From assembly GCF_014205275.1 (NCBI RefSeq), contig NZ_JACHND010000001.1:620001-684000 (forward strand): 64,000 nt of DNA, read 5' to 3'. The stretch comes from Sphaerisporangium siamense. GTDB taxonomy: Bacteria > Actinomycetota > Actinomycetes > Streptosporangiales > Streptosporangiaceae. Below are positions 1-8,003 of the stretch, in pieces. How positions within the stretch are numbered: the stretch's first letter is position 1; every line of letters begins with the position of its first letter. The notes below the pieces were generated by a model. That model was not told the DNA's origin. It worked only from the letters and a program-made list of their open reading frames with translations, and searched no databases. The translations under genes were made by a program, and so were the position numbers.

Positions 1-1
1 C

Positions 2-160
2 GGGGGCCTGGACGGGTACGGCGGCGGCGTACCCGCGGGGTTCGAGAACGCCGGGCGGCCGTCGCGACTGCTGTCGGGGAGCGCGGCCGTGGCCGGGCTG
101 GCCGGCATCTCCGACCTGTCCATAGAGACGCCCCTGCTCAGCGGTCTCGGCGTCCGCTGA
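2..160 (+). CDS. C-terminal fragment of an unidentified protein
   Basis: An open frame enters from outside the window and stops at TGA 158-160, giving about 52 residues. It is rich in Gly, Ala and Leu and ends LLSGLGVR. No motif is recognisable. Its GC-rich third codon positions look like real coding sequence, but the 5' part lies outside the window, so neither family nor full length can be judged. Confidence 0.45.
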   Translation, partial: GGLDGYGGGVPAGFENAGRPSRLLSGSAAVAGLAGISDLSIETPLLSGLGVR

Positions 161-224
161 CCCGCCCGCGGCCCGTGACGTCCCCGGAGACGTCATGGGC
201 CGCCGCGCGGGACTCGGCAGGCAC

Positions 225-770
225 TCAGCAGGGGACGTCGAGCAGGGCGTCCAGATCGTCCTCGGGGAGGCCGAGGTCCACGCGGATGCGGTAGCGGGTC
301 CGCAGGAGGGCGTCGCGCGTGTCGTGGGCGTCGTGGGCGCCGCCGGCGAGGACGCCCTCGGTCGCCCAGTCGTGCGCCCCGTTGAGGTCGCCGTAGGCCA
401 GAAGGGTCTCGGCGACGTGGAGCGCGGTCATCGGATCGACGCGCCCCTCGGCCTTGATCGAGTCCACCAGCTCGCGGGCCTCGTCCGGGCGGTCGAGCTC
501 GAAGAGGGTGTCGGCGATACCGGCCCGTGGATCGACGCCGACCTCGCCGCCGTCCTCCAGCGCCCGCTGGAAGCATTCGAGCGCCCGGGCCGGCTGCCCC
601 GCCTGCCGCCATTCCTCGGCGGCCAGCACGAGGATCGCGGCACGGGACACGTCTCCGGACCCGTAGCCGCGCGCCAGAGCATCGAGCCGCCCGGCCAAGG
701 CTCCGTGGTCGTCGTCCAGGAGCGCCTGTTCGAGCAGACGATCAAGCTGCTCACGCGTCACATGTGCCAC
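225..770 (-). CDS. TPR-like hypothetical protein
   Basis: A 181-residue, acidic, all-helical protein. Residues about 45-95 (AAEEWRQAGQPARALECFQRALEDG) and 95-150 contain two to three helix pairs spaced like tetratricopeptide repeats, with the small and aromatic residues expected in A and B helices. There is no signal peptide or membrane segment, so it is probably a cytoplasmic scaffold or protein-interaction factor. It is divergent from the small membrane protein at 931 and has no clear operon partner. TPR membership is inferred from the repeat pattern. Its role is unknown. Confidence 0.7.
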   Translation of the reverse strand: MAHVTREQLDRLLEQALLDDDHGALAGRLDALARGYGSGDVSRAAILVLAAEEWRQAGQPARALECFQRALEDGGEVGVDPRAGIADTLFELDRPDEARELVDSIKAEGRVDPMTALHVAETLLAYGDLNGAHDWATEGVLAGGAHDAHDTRDALLRTRYRIRVDLGLPEDDLDALLDVPC

Positions 771-930
771 AAGACGAGATTACCGAGCGACGCTCCACTA
801 TGCGGGGACAACGGGGGGCATTGCTTCGGCCCCGATTCGCACACGTTTGACTACGCACCGCGTGTCGCACGAGCTGAGAGGGCATATCCGCCCTGCCTGG
901 AAGGTCACCACGCCGTTCTAGGGAGCCGCG

Positions 931-1176
931 ATGGACATGTCCTGGCAGACGGCCCTCGCCCTGAGCTGCGCCGCCGTGCTGGCCGCCGCCGTCCCCGGAA
1001 CCCTCGGGTACGCCACCGCCCGGCTGGAGAGGGCCGACAGCCAGCACGCGGAGGTGCTCCGCCTGCGGGCCGAGATCCAGTCGGTGCGCAGGACCGACCG
1101 GCAGATCCCCACCCCCTGCATGGACGGACGCGTGAGGAACGGGGGCCGCACCGGTGCCGAAGATCTGCCGGGCTAG
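931..1176 (+). CDS. small membrane protein with coiled-coil-like tail
   Basis: An 81-residue protein. Residues 4-27 form one hydrophobic segment rich in Ala and Leu, followed by a short amphipathic, charged helix (about 30-55, ATARLERADSQHAEVLRLRA) and a polar tail. The ATG follows GGGAG at a good distance. This layout, a single N-terminal anchor with a cytoplasmic helix, is common in small actinomycete proteins of unknown role. It is convergent with the alpha/beta hydrolase at 1217. It is short and could be spurious, but the ribosome site and membrane segment support it. Confidence 0.5.
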   Translation: MDMSWQTALALSCAAVLAAAVPGTLGYATARLERADSQHAEVLRLRAEIQSVRRTDRQIPTPCMDGRVRNGGRTGAEDLPG

Positions 1177-1216
1177 GCCCGATTTATCCGCATAAAAGAT
1201 GATCCCCTGCCGCCGG

Positions 1217-2059
1217 TCAGCCGGCCGCGTCGAAGACCTCGCGCAGCCGGGCCGCGAACGCCTTCGGGTGCGAGGTCAGCCCGTTGTGGCCGCCGGGGAA
1301 CTCCGCCACCTCCGTTCCGAGCAGCAGCGCCAGCTCCTCGGCGCAGGCGTGGTCGAAGAAGCCCCGCGCGGTCGTGCGCCCGGCGGCCGGCACGACGCGG
1401 GTCGAGGTGCCCTTGAGCGCGGCGACGGCCGGGACGTCCAGCTCGCAGTGGCGCGTGGCGGGGATGTCGTGGGTGAAGAAGAAGTGCATGTTGGCGATGC
1501 GCTCGCGGGACACCGGCGGCGGCAGCTCGACGTCGGGCTCCCTGTCGGCGAACCCGGCCCCGGTGACCTCGGCCAGCATCTTGAAGGCCGCGCCCCAGCC
1601 CTCGTCGCGGTAGGTCTCCTGCAGCCGGGCCAGCACCGCGTCGGCGTCGGCGCGCGCGCCGGGCGTCAGAAGCGACAGCGCGGGCGGCTCGTGCGCGACG
1701 AGCGTGCCGACCTGCTCCGGGTGCCGGACGGCGAGGGCCAGGCCGATGAGCCCGCCGTAACTGGAGCCCAGCAGTAGCGCGGGCTCGGTCGTGAGCGCGG
1801 CCAGCAGGCGGTGGACGTCGTCCGCGTGCGTCTCGACCGAGATGGCGGCATCGGGATCGCCGGGGACGCTCCTGGACAGGCCCCTGCGGTCGTAGGTGAC
1901 GACGGTGTGGTCGCCGTCGAGGCGCGCGACCAGGCCCTTGGTGCGCTCGGCGTCGCCCTCGCCGCCCTGGAGCACGAGCAGCAGCGGGCCCGAGCCGCGG
2001 ACCTCGTAGTACAGGCGCGCGCCGGGCACGTCCAGCATGTCGCTTCTCAAGGCGCTCAT
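1217..2059 (-). CDS. alpha/beta hydrolase
   Basis: A 280-residue alpha/beta-hydrolase-fold protein. It shows the N-terminal strand pair (GARLYYEVRGSGPLLLVLQGG), the nucleophile elbow GSSYGG with serine in G-x-S-x-G, and a C-terminal catalytic histidine in FPGGHNGL. The start is ATG 2059, preceded by GGGGGAGGAAGATCG; the longer upstream frame runs through the operator array and is rejected. It is divergent from the MarR regulator at 2195, with six operator-like motifs between them, so it is very probably that regulator's target. The substrate cannot be read from sequence. Esterase, haloperoxidase-like or aromatic-degradation roles are all possible. Confidence 0.9.
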   Translation of the reverse strand: MSALRSDMLDVPGARLYYEVRGSGPLLLVLQGGEGDAERTKGLVARLDGDHTVVTYDRRGLSRSVPGDPDAAISVETHADDVHRLLAALTTEPALLLGSSYGGLIGLALAVRHPEQVGTLVAHEPPALSLLTPGARADADAVLARLQETYRDEGWGAAFKMLAEVTGAGFADREPDVELPPPVSRERIANMHFFFTHDIPATRHCELDVPAVAALKGTSTRVVPAAGRTTARGFFDHACAEELALLLGTEVAEFPGGHNGLTSHPKAFAARLREVFDAAG

Positions 2060-2107
2060 CGATCTTCCTCCCCCGCGGTGCCTACCCACCGCGATCACTG
2101 CGGACAC

Positions 2108-2187
2108 GGATGCGTCCTTGCGGATACATCCAGAAAGATACATCCTTTCGGATGCATTCACAAGGATGCATCCGAAAGGATGTATCG
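2108..2187. promoter_or_regulatory. six-copy 14-bp-phased operator array (GGATRYATCC)
   Basis: Six copies of a near-palindromic decamer begin at 2108, 2122, 2136, 2150, 2164 and 2178, exactly 14 bp apart: GGATGCGTCC, GGATACATCC, AGATACATCC, GGATGCATTC, GGATGCATCC and GGATGTATCG. Four-base spacers vary in sequence. Parts of the array form a perfect 21-bp inverted repeat (2137-2157 with 2166-2186, 8-nt spacer). It fills the gap between the hydrolase start (2059) and the MarR-like start (2195), so binding would be expected to control both. Binding by the adjacent MarR protein is inferred. Confidence 0.8.
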
Positions 2188-2194
2188 TGGTCGC

Positions 2195-2653
2195 GTGAAC
2201 GGAGTCGAGTTGTTCCTGCTGGGACGCACGTTGATGAAGATCGGCGAAGACGCCATGCCCACCGAGGGCATCGGCGACCACACGACCAGCGTCCGCACGG
2301 TGCTGATCGTCCGCGTCGACATCGCCGAGCACCCGGACAGCGCGATCGGCGAGATCGCCGCCAGGACCGGCCTGCCGCAGAGCCGGGTGTCCGAGGCCGT
2401 CGCCCGGTTGCGCGCGACCGGCGTCGTCGAGACCACGCCCGACCCCAGGGACCGCCGGCGCATGCTCGTCCGTCAGTCCTCCGAGATCTCCCCGCGGGCG
2501 GCGCAGGTCGCGGCGACCCCGGTGGACGACGCCCTGGCCGCGGCCCTCGGCACCGACGATCCCGAGCGGGTGGCCCGGGTGCTCACCCTCCTGGAATCAC
2601 TCGCCGGGCAGCTCACGCCCGAGGCGCTGCGGCGCATGCGCCCGGCACGCTGA
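2195..2653 (+). CDS. MarR-family transcriptional regulator
   Basis: A 152-residue winged-helix protein. The core (residues about 30-85) has the helix-turn-helix AIGEIAARTGLPQSRVSEAVARL followed by the wing TTPDPRDRRRMLV, where the DPRDRR turn is typical of MarR proteins. The N-terminus NGVELFLLGRTLMKIGEDA matches the usual start of this actinomycete subfamily, so GTG 2195 is preferred. ATG 2180 is in frame but lies inside the last operator motif. It is divergent from the hydrolase at 1217 across the 14-bp-phased array and probably represses itself and the hydrolase. The ligand is unknown. Confidence 0.85.
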   Translation: MNGVELFLLGRTLMKIGEDAMPTEGIGDHTTSVRTVLIVRVDIAEHPDSAIGEIAARTGLPQSRVSEAVARLRATGVVETTPDPRDRRRMLVRQSSEISPRAAQVAATPVDDALAAALGTDDPERVARVLTLLESLAGQLTPEALRRMRPAR

Positions 2654-2663
2654 TCGCGGGAGG

Positions 2664-3359
2664 TCAGCCCGTCGCGGCGGGAGCCTCGCCGCGCGTGCCG
2701 GACAGCGCGTCCCGCTGGGCGCGCAACTGGCTCGACAGGTACTCGCGGATCAACCGCTTGGCCTCCTCGATCAGCGGCGCGTGGCCCCGCGGGTCGCGGC
2801 GGAAGGCCAGCGCCAGCACCGCGCCGCCCGCCTCGACCGCGACGGTGAGGCTGAGATCCAGCTCCTCGCTGTCGGCCATGCCGAACTCCTGGAGCAGCAG
2901 GCCGCGCAGCCGCCCCGCGATGACGGTGTTGTTCTCCGAGGCCGAGTCGAGCAGGTTGAGATCGACGGCGTCGCCGAATCGGAGGGACCGGAAACCTGGA
3001 ACGGTCCTGTGCATGTCGACGTACTCGTCGATGATGGCGTCCACCGCGTGCCACCAGTCGGGGTACTCGTCCTCCATGAAGCGGCGGCCGACCCGCGAGA
3101 TGAACATCTCGACGTTGCGCTGGGTCAGCGCCTGGGTGATCGCCCGCTTGTCGGGGAAGAACTGGTAGACCGATCCGATCGCGACATCGGCCCTCGCGGC
3201 GATGCGCGTCGTGGACAGGGCGTCGTAGCCGGCCTCGTCGAGCAACTCGGCACAGGCGTCGAGCATGCGCTCGACCCGGCGGGCGCTACGACGTTGCGCG
3301 GGTTTACGGCGCAGGGGCACCTGCTCGCCGTCGGGTTGGGGAGAGGAGAAGCCGGGCAC
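2664..3359 (-). CDS. TetR/AcrR-family transcriptional regulator
   Basis: A 231-residue regulator. The N-terminal DNA-binding domain (about 20-70) is typical TetR: RRVERMLDACAELLDEAGYDALS, then TRIAARADVAIGSVYQFFPDKRAI with the GSVYQFFPDK recognition-helix end. The C-terminal helical ligand domain (about 90-215) has no subfamily signature that I recognise. It lies 10 bp from the converging MarR stop and downstream of the CapA-like gene on the same strand, about 80 bp away. Target and ligand are unknown. The nearest candidates are itself and CapA. Confidence 0.9.
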   Translation of the reverse strand: MPGFSSPQPDGEQVPLRRKPAQRRSARRVERMLDACAELLDEAGYDALSTTRIAARADVAIGSVYQFFPDKRAITQALTQRNVEMFISRVGRRFMEDEYPDWWHAVDAIIDEYVDMHRTVPGFRSLRFGDAVDLNLLDSASENNTVIAGRLRGLLLQEFGMADSEELDLSLTVAVEAGGAVLALAFRRDPRGHAPLIEEAKRLIREYLSSQLRAQRDALSGTRGEAPAATG

Positions 3360-3439
3360 ATGCCCATCTTGCCCTCTCCGCGCCGACGGGTCAGTCCTTC
3401 CCGGCCAGTCGTCCTATATCGGAATGCGTTACCGGGCGG

Positions 3440-4573
3440 CTACGGGGTGGAGGCCAGGCCGGCGCAGCCGCGCAGGGACTTCCAGTTCGTCACGGCGCTC
3501 TGCCGGGCGGCGCCGGTGAGCGGGACGGGGATGCCGCCGGTGATGCGCGCCGGGGTCCACTGGTCCTTGAGCACCTTGCGGCCGTTGACGGTCAGCGTGA
3601 GCACGCCGGTGGCGCCGGTCTCGGGGCCCGAGTTGTAGAAGACGAAGTTGCCCATGCCGTAGTTGACGTACCGGCCCTTGAGGTAGCCGCTGCCGAGCAG
3701 GATGTGGGCGTGCCCGCCGACGATGACGTCGGCCCCTGCGGCGATCAGCTTGGGCGCGAGGGAGAGCTGGGCCGGGTTCGGGCACTTGCGCAGCTCGGTG
3801 CCCCAGTGCAGGTGCACGATGACGGTGTCGGACGTCCTGCGCGCCTGCCGCACGGCCTGGATCAGCCGCTCCTCGTTCTTGGCCGAGGCCAGCCCGCCCT
3901 GCGTGGAGGTGGCCGTCCAGGACTGGATGAACTCCGAGTCCAGCACCTGGGTGGCCCCGATGATCGCCACGCGGTTGCCGTTGACCGTCTTCCTGAACGG
4001 CTTGTACGCCTCCGCGGCGTTGGCGCCGATGCCGACGACCGGGAACTTCGCGCGGCGGATCGCGGCCAGCGAGTCGCGCAGGCCGCCCTGCATGTAGTCC
4101 ATGCCGTGGTTGTTGGCCATGGAGGCGACGTCGACGCCCGCCGCCTTGAGCGCGGTCAGGGCGCTCGGCGGCGCGCGGAAGGTGAACTGCTTGCCCGGCG
4201 CGGGCGTGCCGCCCTGGGTGATCGCGGTCTCCAGGTTGACCATGGCGAGGTCGGCCTTGCGCAGGACCCCGGAGATCGGGCCGAGCGCCGTGCGCGGATC
4301 GGCCAGCCGGCCGCGCAGCATGCCCTCGAAGTGGACGTCCCCGCCGAAGGAGATCGTGAACGGCTTGCGCGCCGGCTTGGCGGGCTCGGCCTCCGGCTTG
4401 TTCTCGGGGGACGACTTGGCGCCGGACGTGGACGAGGGCGACGCCGACTCCGCGGCGGAGCAGGCCACGACGGCCGGTCCGGCGATCACGGCCGCCAGCA
4501 GCGCGAGGGCGGACCGCCGGGCGCGGGCGGGACGGGCAGGGGACAGGACGCGGACGGCGGGCTGGCTTCTCAT
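3440..4573 (-). CDS. CapA/PgsA-family metallophosphatase-like lipoprotein
   Basis: A 377-residue exported protein. After an Arg-rich N-terminus and hydrophobic stretch comes a lipobox-like VVAC, so it is probably lipid-anchored, followed by a Ser/Pro/Lys-rich linker. The rest is a CapA-type calcineurin-like domain: FGGDVHFEG, MVNLETAI, VASMANNHGMDY, VIVHLHWGTE and VIVGGHAHI match the successive metal-site motifs. CapA relatives act in poly-gamma-glutamate or capsule metabolism, though many are uncharacterised phosphoesterases. The start is ATG 4573; a longer frame to 4633 would place extra polar residues before the signal. It is divergent from catalase. Confidence 0.88.
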   Translation of the reverse strand: MRSQPAVRVLSPARPARARRSALALLAAVIAGPAVVACSAAESASPSSTSGAKSSPENKPEAEPAKPARKPFTISFGGDVHFEGMLRGRLADPRTALGPISGVLRKADLAMVNLETAITQGGTPAPGKQFTFRAPPSALTALKAAGVDVASMANNHGMDYMQGGLRDSLAAIRRAKFPVVGIGANAAEAYKPFRKTVNGNRVAIIGATQVLDSEFIQSWTATSTQGGLASAKNEERLIQAVRQARRTSDTVIVHLHWGTELRKCPNPAQLSLAPKLIAAGADVIVGGHAHILLGSGYLKGRYVNYGMGNFVFYNSGPETGATGVLTLTVNGRKVLKDQWTPARITGGIPVPLTGAARQSAVTNWKSLRGCAGLASTP

Positions 4574-4635
4574 CGTCGCAAAAGCATGCCATCTCCGGCT
4601 CCCGGATGGACACCACCACCCGGCGGAAAACATCT

Positions 4636-4684
4636 CACTTGAATGACTCTCTAACTTGAATCATTCGTGTTTAGTGCCTAGGGT
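4636..4684 (+). promoter_or_regulatory. putative catalase promoter/operator with direct and inverted repeats
   Basis: Between the CapA-like gene and catalase, ACTTGAATSA occurs twice 17 bp apart (4637-4646 and 4654-4663), and GAATGA (4641-4646) is inverted against TCATTC (4661-4666). A possible -35 TTGAAT (4656) and -10 TAGGGT (4679) lie 17 bp apart. AT-rich repeats upstream of actinomycete catalase genes are usually Fur-type (FurA/CatR) sites. That identity is inferred, and no fur-like gene lies nearby. Confidence 0.4.
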
Positions 4685-4792
4685 GCAGTTCGTGGGGGAT
4701 GTGGACCGGCTCCCGGGCCGGACGGGCGTCCCTCCAGTCGGAGTCAATGGCCCCGGCCGCACTCCAGCGACGACGATACGGAGGACCACGCG

Positions 4793-6241
4793 ATGACCAC
4801 CCGGCCCTACACGACGACGGACGCGGGCGTCCCCGCCCCGAGCGACGAGTTCTCGCTGTCCGTGGGCCCGAACGGCCCCCTGCTCCTGCAGGACCACTAC
4901 GTCATCCAGAAGATGGCGCAGTTCAACCGCGAGCGGGTGCCCGAGCGCGTCGTGCACGCCAAGGGCGGCGGCGCGTACGGCGTGCTGCGGATCACCGAGG
5001 ACGTCAGCCAGTTCACCAAGGCGGGCCTCTTCCAGAAGGGCGCGGAGACCGATCTCTTCCTGCGCTTCTCCACGGTCGCCGGCGAGCTCGGCAGCCCGGA
5101 CACCCAGCGCGACCCGCGCGGCTTCGCGATCAAGTTCTACACCGGCGAGGGCAACTACGACCTCGTCGGCAACAACACCCCGATCTTCTTCATCCGCGAC
5201 CCCTCGAAGTTCTCCGACTTCATCCACAGCCAGAAGCGCCGCGCGGACAACAACCTGCGCGACCACAACATGCAGTGGGACTTCTGGACCCTGTCCCCCG
5301 AGTCGGCGCACCAGGTCACCTTCCTGATGACCGACCGCGGCACGCCGAGGAGCTGGCGGCACATGCACGGCTTCGGCTCGCACACGTTCCTCTGGTACAA
5401 CGCGGCGGGCGAGAAGTACTGGGTGAAGTACCACTTCAAGACCGACCAGGGCGTCGAGAACTTCACCGACGCCGAGGCCGGCGCGGTCATCGCCCAGGAC
5501 GCCGACTACCACATCCGCGACCTGTTCACCGCGATCAAGAACGGCGACCACCCGTCGTGGACGGTGAACGTGCAGATCATGCCCTTCGAGGCGGCGGCGG
5601 ACTACCGGTTCAACCCGTTCGACCTCACCAAGGTCTGGCCGCACGCCGACTACCCGGAGATCACGATCGGGAAGCTCACCCTCACCCGGAACCCGGAGAA
5701 CTACTTCGCCGAGGTCGAACAGGCCGCCTTCGAGCCCGCCAACCTCGTCCCCGGCATCGCGGCCTCGCCGGACAAGATGCTCCAGGGCCGCCTGTTCTCC
5801 TACCCGGACACCCACCGGTACCGCATCGGGGCCAACTACCTGCAGCTCCCGGTGAACCGGCCGAAGGCGCCCGTCCACAGCTACAACAAGGACGGCGCGA
5901 TGCGCTACAGCAACCCCGGCGACCCGGTGTACGCGCCGAACTCGGCGAACGGCCCCGCCGCCGACCCGTCGTTCTTCGCGGGCGAGAGCTACCAGGTCGC
6001 GGGTGAGATCATCCGCAGCGCCTACCGCAAGCACGCCGAGGACGACGACTTCGTCCAGCCGCGCGCCCTCTGGGAGAACGTGCTGTCGGACACCGACCGG
6101 GACCACCTGGTGGGCAACATCGTGGGCCACGCCTCCGCGCCCGAGGTCACGGGCGACATGAAGAAGCGCGTGGTGGAGTACTGGACCAACGTCCACAAGG
6201 ATCTCGGCCACGGCGTCGCCGCCGGCCTCGGGCTCGCCTGA
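4793..6241 (+). CDS. katA: monofunctional heme catalase
   Basis: A 482-residue small-subunit catalase that breaks hydrogen peroxide into water and oxygen. The catalytic His55 lies in RVVHAKGGGAYG, the distal Asn in LVGNNTPIFFIRD (127/128), and the proximal heme ligand Tyr337 in RLFSYPDTHRYRIG. The length matches clade 3 enzymes of about 480-500 residues, without the C-terminal flavodoxin-like domain of large-subunit catalases. The ATG follows GGAGGA at good spacing. The gene is alone, with its own upstream repeats and a strong terminator after it, and probably responds to peroxide. Confidence 0.97.
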   Translation: MTTRPYTTTDAGVPAPSDEFSLSVGPNGPLLLQDHYVIQKMAQFNRERVPERVVHAKGGGAYGVLRITEDVSQFTKAGLFQKGAETDLFLRFSTVAGELGSPDTQRDPRGFAIKFYTGEGNYDLVGNNTPIFFIRDPSKFSDFIHSQKRRADNNLRDHNMQWDFWTLSPESAHQVTFLMTDRGTPRSWRHMHGFGSHTFLWYNAAGEKYWVKYHFKTDQGVENFTDAEAGAVIAQDADYHIRDLFTAIKNGDHPSWTVNVQIMPFEAAADYRFNPFDLTKVWPHADYPEITIGKLTLTRNPENYFAEVEQAAFEPANLVPGIAASPDKMLQGRLFSYPDTHRYRIGANYLQLPVNRPKAPVHSYNKDGAMRYSNPGDPVYAPNSANGPAADPSFFAGESYQVAGEIIRSAYRKHAEDDDFVQPRALWENVLSDTDRDHLVGNIVGHASAPEVTGDMKKRVVEYWTNVHKDLGHGVAAGLGLA

Positions 6242-6260
6242 CCCGCTCGCCGGTCCTCGG

Positions 6261-6293
6261 AACGGCCCGCGCCGCACGCCGGCGCGGGCCGTT
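6261..6293. terminator. bidirectional terminator between catalase and XRE gene
   Basis: A perfect 13-bp stem (6261-6273 with 6281-6293, 7-nt loop) lies between the convergent stop codons of catalase and the XRE regulator. It lacks a long U-tract, as is usual for actinomycete terminators. Confidence 0.75.
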
Positions 6294-6300
6294 CGCCGTC

Positions 6301-7164
6301 TCAGGGACGGCGCCCGCCGCCGGCGAGGTCACGGATCAGCAGGCGCGAGTCCGCCTCGTCGAGGGCGACGGCGCACAGGTGGTCGAAGGCGCGCTCGTAG
6401 CCGCGGACCTGGCCGGCGTCGGAGACCAGGCGCGTGCCGAGGATCTCCTCCAGGTAGACGACCGCGGGAAGGTCGGGGAACCGCAGGTGGACGAACGGGC
6501 CCGCCGTCATGGGATGCGGGGACTCCTGGGCGAGGACCCGGAGCCTCACCTGCTCCGACCGGCTCATCTCGGCCAGGTGGCAGAGCTGGTCGCGCAGGAC
6601 CCGGGCGTCGCCGAGCGAGCGCCGCAGCGCGGACACGTGCACCACGGCCGCGAGGGTGAACGGGCGCGACCCGTCGAGCAGATATGCCTGCCGCGCCTTC
6701 AACGCCTCCAGCCGCCGTGCGACGGTGGTCTCGGCGACCGGCTCGATCGCGTGCATGCCCCTCATCACCAGCCGGGCGTAGTCATGCGTCCGTAACAGGG
6801 CCGGGATCACCTGCGGCTCCCACACCCACGCCCGTTCCGCCTCGGCCTCCCGGTCCAGCACCTCCAGCGCGGGAGCGGCCAGCACCCCCCGGTACTCGTC
6901 GTACCACCGGCGCCGCCCGGCGTCCCGGTACAGGCCGAACACCTCCTGCCGCACGCCCGGAGCGGCCTCGTACAGCGCCATGAGGTCCTCGACGTCGGCG
7001 ACGGAGGGGAACGTCCTGGCCGTCTCGATCCTGCTGACCTTCGCCGCCGACCATCCGAGCCGGGCCGCGGCCGCGTCCCCGACCATCCCCGCGCGCTCCC
7101 GGAGCCTCCGTAACCGCAGCCCTAGTCGCACCCGCCGAACCGAGGGATTTCCGTGCTGCACCAC
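6301..7164 (-). CDS. XRE/DUF5753 helix-turn-helix regulator (unit A)
   Basis: About 287 residues. It has an N-terminal XRE helix-turn-helix (LRRLRERAGMVGDAAAARLG, then WSAAKVSRIETARTFPS) and a large C-terminal DUF5753 domain with the usual WEPQVIPALLRT, AVVYLEEILG and YERAFDHLCAVAL segments. GTG 7164, or GTG 7161 directly after it, follows GGGAGG; the longer frame to 7245 crosses the promoter motif and is rejected. Such proteins (WhiJ-like) are typically encoded beside DUF397 proteins in actinomycetes and affect development. Here the DUF397 gene upstream ends in its own terminator, so this gene probably has its own promoter near 7234-7245. Confidence 0.88.
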   Translation of the reverse strand: MVQHGNPSVRRVRLGLRLRRLRERAGMVGDAAAARLGWSAAKVSRIETARTFPSVADVEDLMALYEAAPGVRQEVFGLYRDAGRRRWYDEYRGVLAAPALEVLDREAEAERAWVWEPQVIPALLRTHDYARLVMRGMHAIEPVAETTVARRLEALKARQAYLLDGSRPFTLAAVVHVSALRRSLGDARVLRDQLCHLAEMSRSEQVRLRVLAQESPHPMTAGPFVHLRFPDLPAVVYLEEILGTRLVSDAGQVRGYERAFDHLCAVALDEADSRLLIRDLAGGGRRP

Positions 7165-7426
7165 TGCGGCCTCCCGTCCCGGGACATCAGGGGATCGCGC
7201 ACCCTCGTCCACATGGCGGGGAATCAGCGATCTTGCAACTTGCACGTGTACTTACATCGCAAGGTCGCAGTGCCTATACCCCTGAACTTGCCATGTAATC
7301 GGATTCGCAAGGAGTCGTCACGTCTGCGCAAAGCCGCCCAGAGACCCCGTTCAGGTCGCCGGCGGCCGGGTCCCTTCCGCCCCGGCGGGGGGCACAGGCC
7401 ACGCGTTCATCAGAGAACACGAATAA
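7165..7426. promoter_or_regulatory. promoter region of XRE unit A with TGCAACTTGCAC motif
   Basis: No gene is seen between the XRE-A start and the DUF397-A terminator. The region is clearly AT-richer than its neighbours. It contains TGCAACTTGCAC at 7234-7245 and two CTTGC...GCAAG inverted pairs (7232/7258 region and 7288-7311). The same 12-mer occurs upstream of the second XRE gene at 8942-8953 at a similar distance, suggesting shared control. Confidence 0.5.
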
Positions 7427-7456
7427 AGGGCCCCGCCCTGTGACGGACGGGACCCT
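7427..7456 (-). terminator. terminator after DUF397-A
   Basis: Read on the minus strand, 7445-7456 pairs with 7427-7438 over 12 bp, with two G-U pairs and a 6-nt loop, followed by a U-rich UUAUUC. It sits about 15 bp past the DUF397-A stop. Confidence 0.65.
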
Positions 7457-7470
7457 CCGGAGCTGGGGCG

Positions 7471-7662
7471 TCAGCCCGCTTTTATGCTGCGGACGAAATC
7501 GTTCCACGCCACCCTCCCGCAGGCCACGACGGCGCCGCGCGGGTTCTTGGTATCGCGCACGAGGACCTGCGCGCCGGCACCGAAGCCGACCGCTACGCAA
7601 TTACCGTTGGTGCTGTAGGAGCTTTTACGCCAGTCCCTACATCCGCTGCCCGTAACGGACAT
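7471..7662 (-). CDS. DUF397-domain small protein (A)
   Basis: A 63-residue DUF397 protein with the family core W-RKSSYS-NGNCVAVG, then V-VRDTKNP-G and a C-terminal WNDFVRSI. Start ATG 7662 follows GGTGGAGG; the frame extends upstream, but those residues do not fit the family. DUF397 proteins are small partners of XRE/DUF5753 regulators in actinomycetes, and toxin-antitoxin-like or developmental signalling roles have been proposed. It is the second of two tandem DUF397 genes, 94 bp below DUF397-B. Confidence 0.9.
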   Translation of the reverse strand: MSVTGSGCRDWRKSSYSTNGNCVAVGFGAGAQVLVRDTKNPRGAVVACGRVAWNDFVRSIKAG

Positions 7663-7756
7663 TCGTGACCTCCACCCCAGAAGACAGCAAAGGAGTACTT
7701 GCATCATGGGCTTCGGGGGGACGGGACGCAAGATTACACCGGGGTAGCCTGCCGGA

Positions 7757-7945
7757 TCAGGCTTTCAGCTCGGCCATGAAAGCCATCATTTCCCGGCGCG
7801 GAACGCGTAGCTCGGGCCCGTCCGGGTTCTTGCTGTCCCGGACGCCGACGAGATCGGCGCCCACCGCCGCGATCTCCACACAGTTGCCGTTCGAGCTCCG
7901 CCTGCTCTTGCGCCATACGAGGCCGGCGCCGTCGGTCGTTTGCAT
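7757..7945 (-). CDS. DUF397-domain small protein (B)
   Basis: A 62-residue DUF397 protein: LVWRKSRRSSNGNCVEIA, then VGVRDSKNPDGPELRV and a C-terminal FMAELKA. It is clearly paralogous to DUF397-A at 7471. Start ATG 7945 is preceded by GGAAAGGGAACACT. It lies 58 bp downstream of XRE-B on the same strand and is the probable cognate partner of XRE-B in one transcript. Confidence 0.9.
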   Translation of the reverse strand: MQTTDGAGLVWRKSRRSSNGNCVEIAAVGADLVGVRDSKNPDGPELRVPRREMMAFMAELKA

Positions 7946-8003
7946 AGTGTTCCCTTTCCGGGCATGTGCCGGCATCTCGCCGCCCCCCGATGAAGCGTTT
8001 CAC

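Noticed and set aside
1811-2194. In-frame extension upstream of the MarR start
   Set aside because: It crosses the operator array and the divergent hydrolase gene. Family alignment begins at NGVELFLLGRT.
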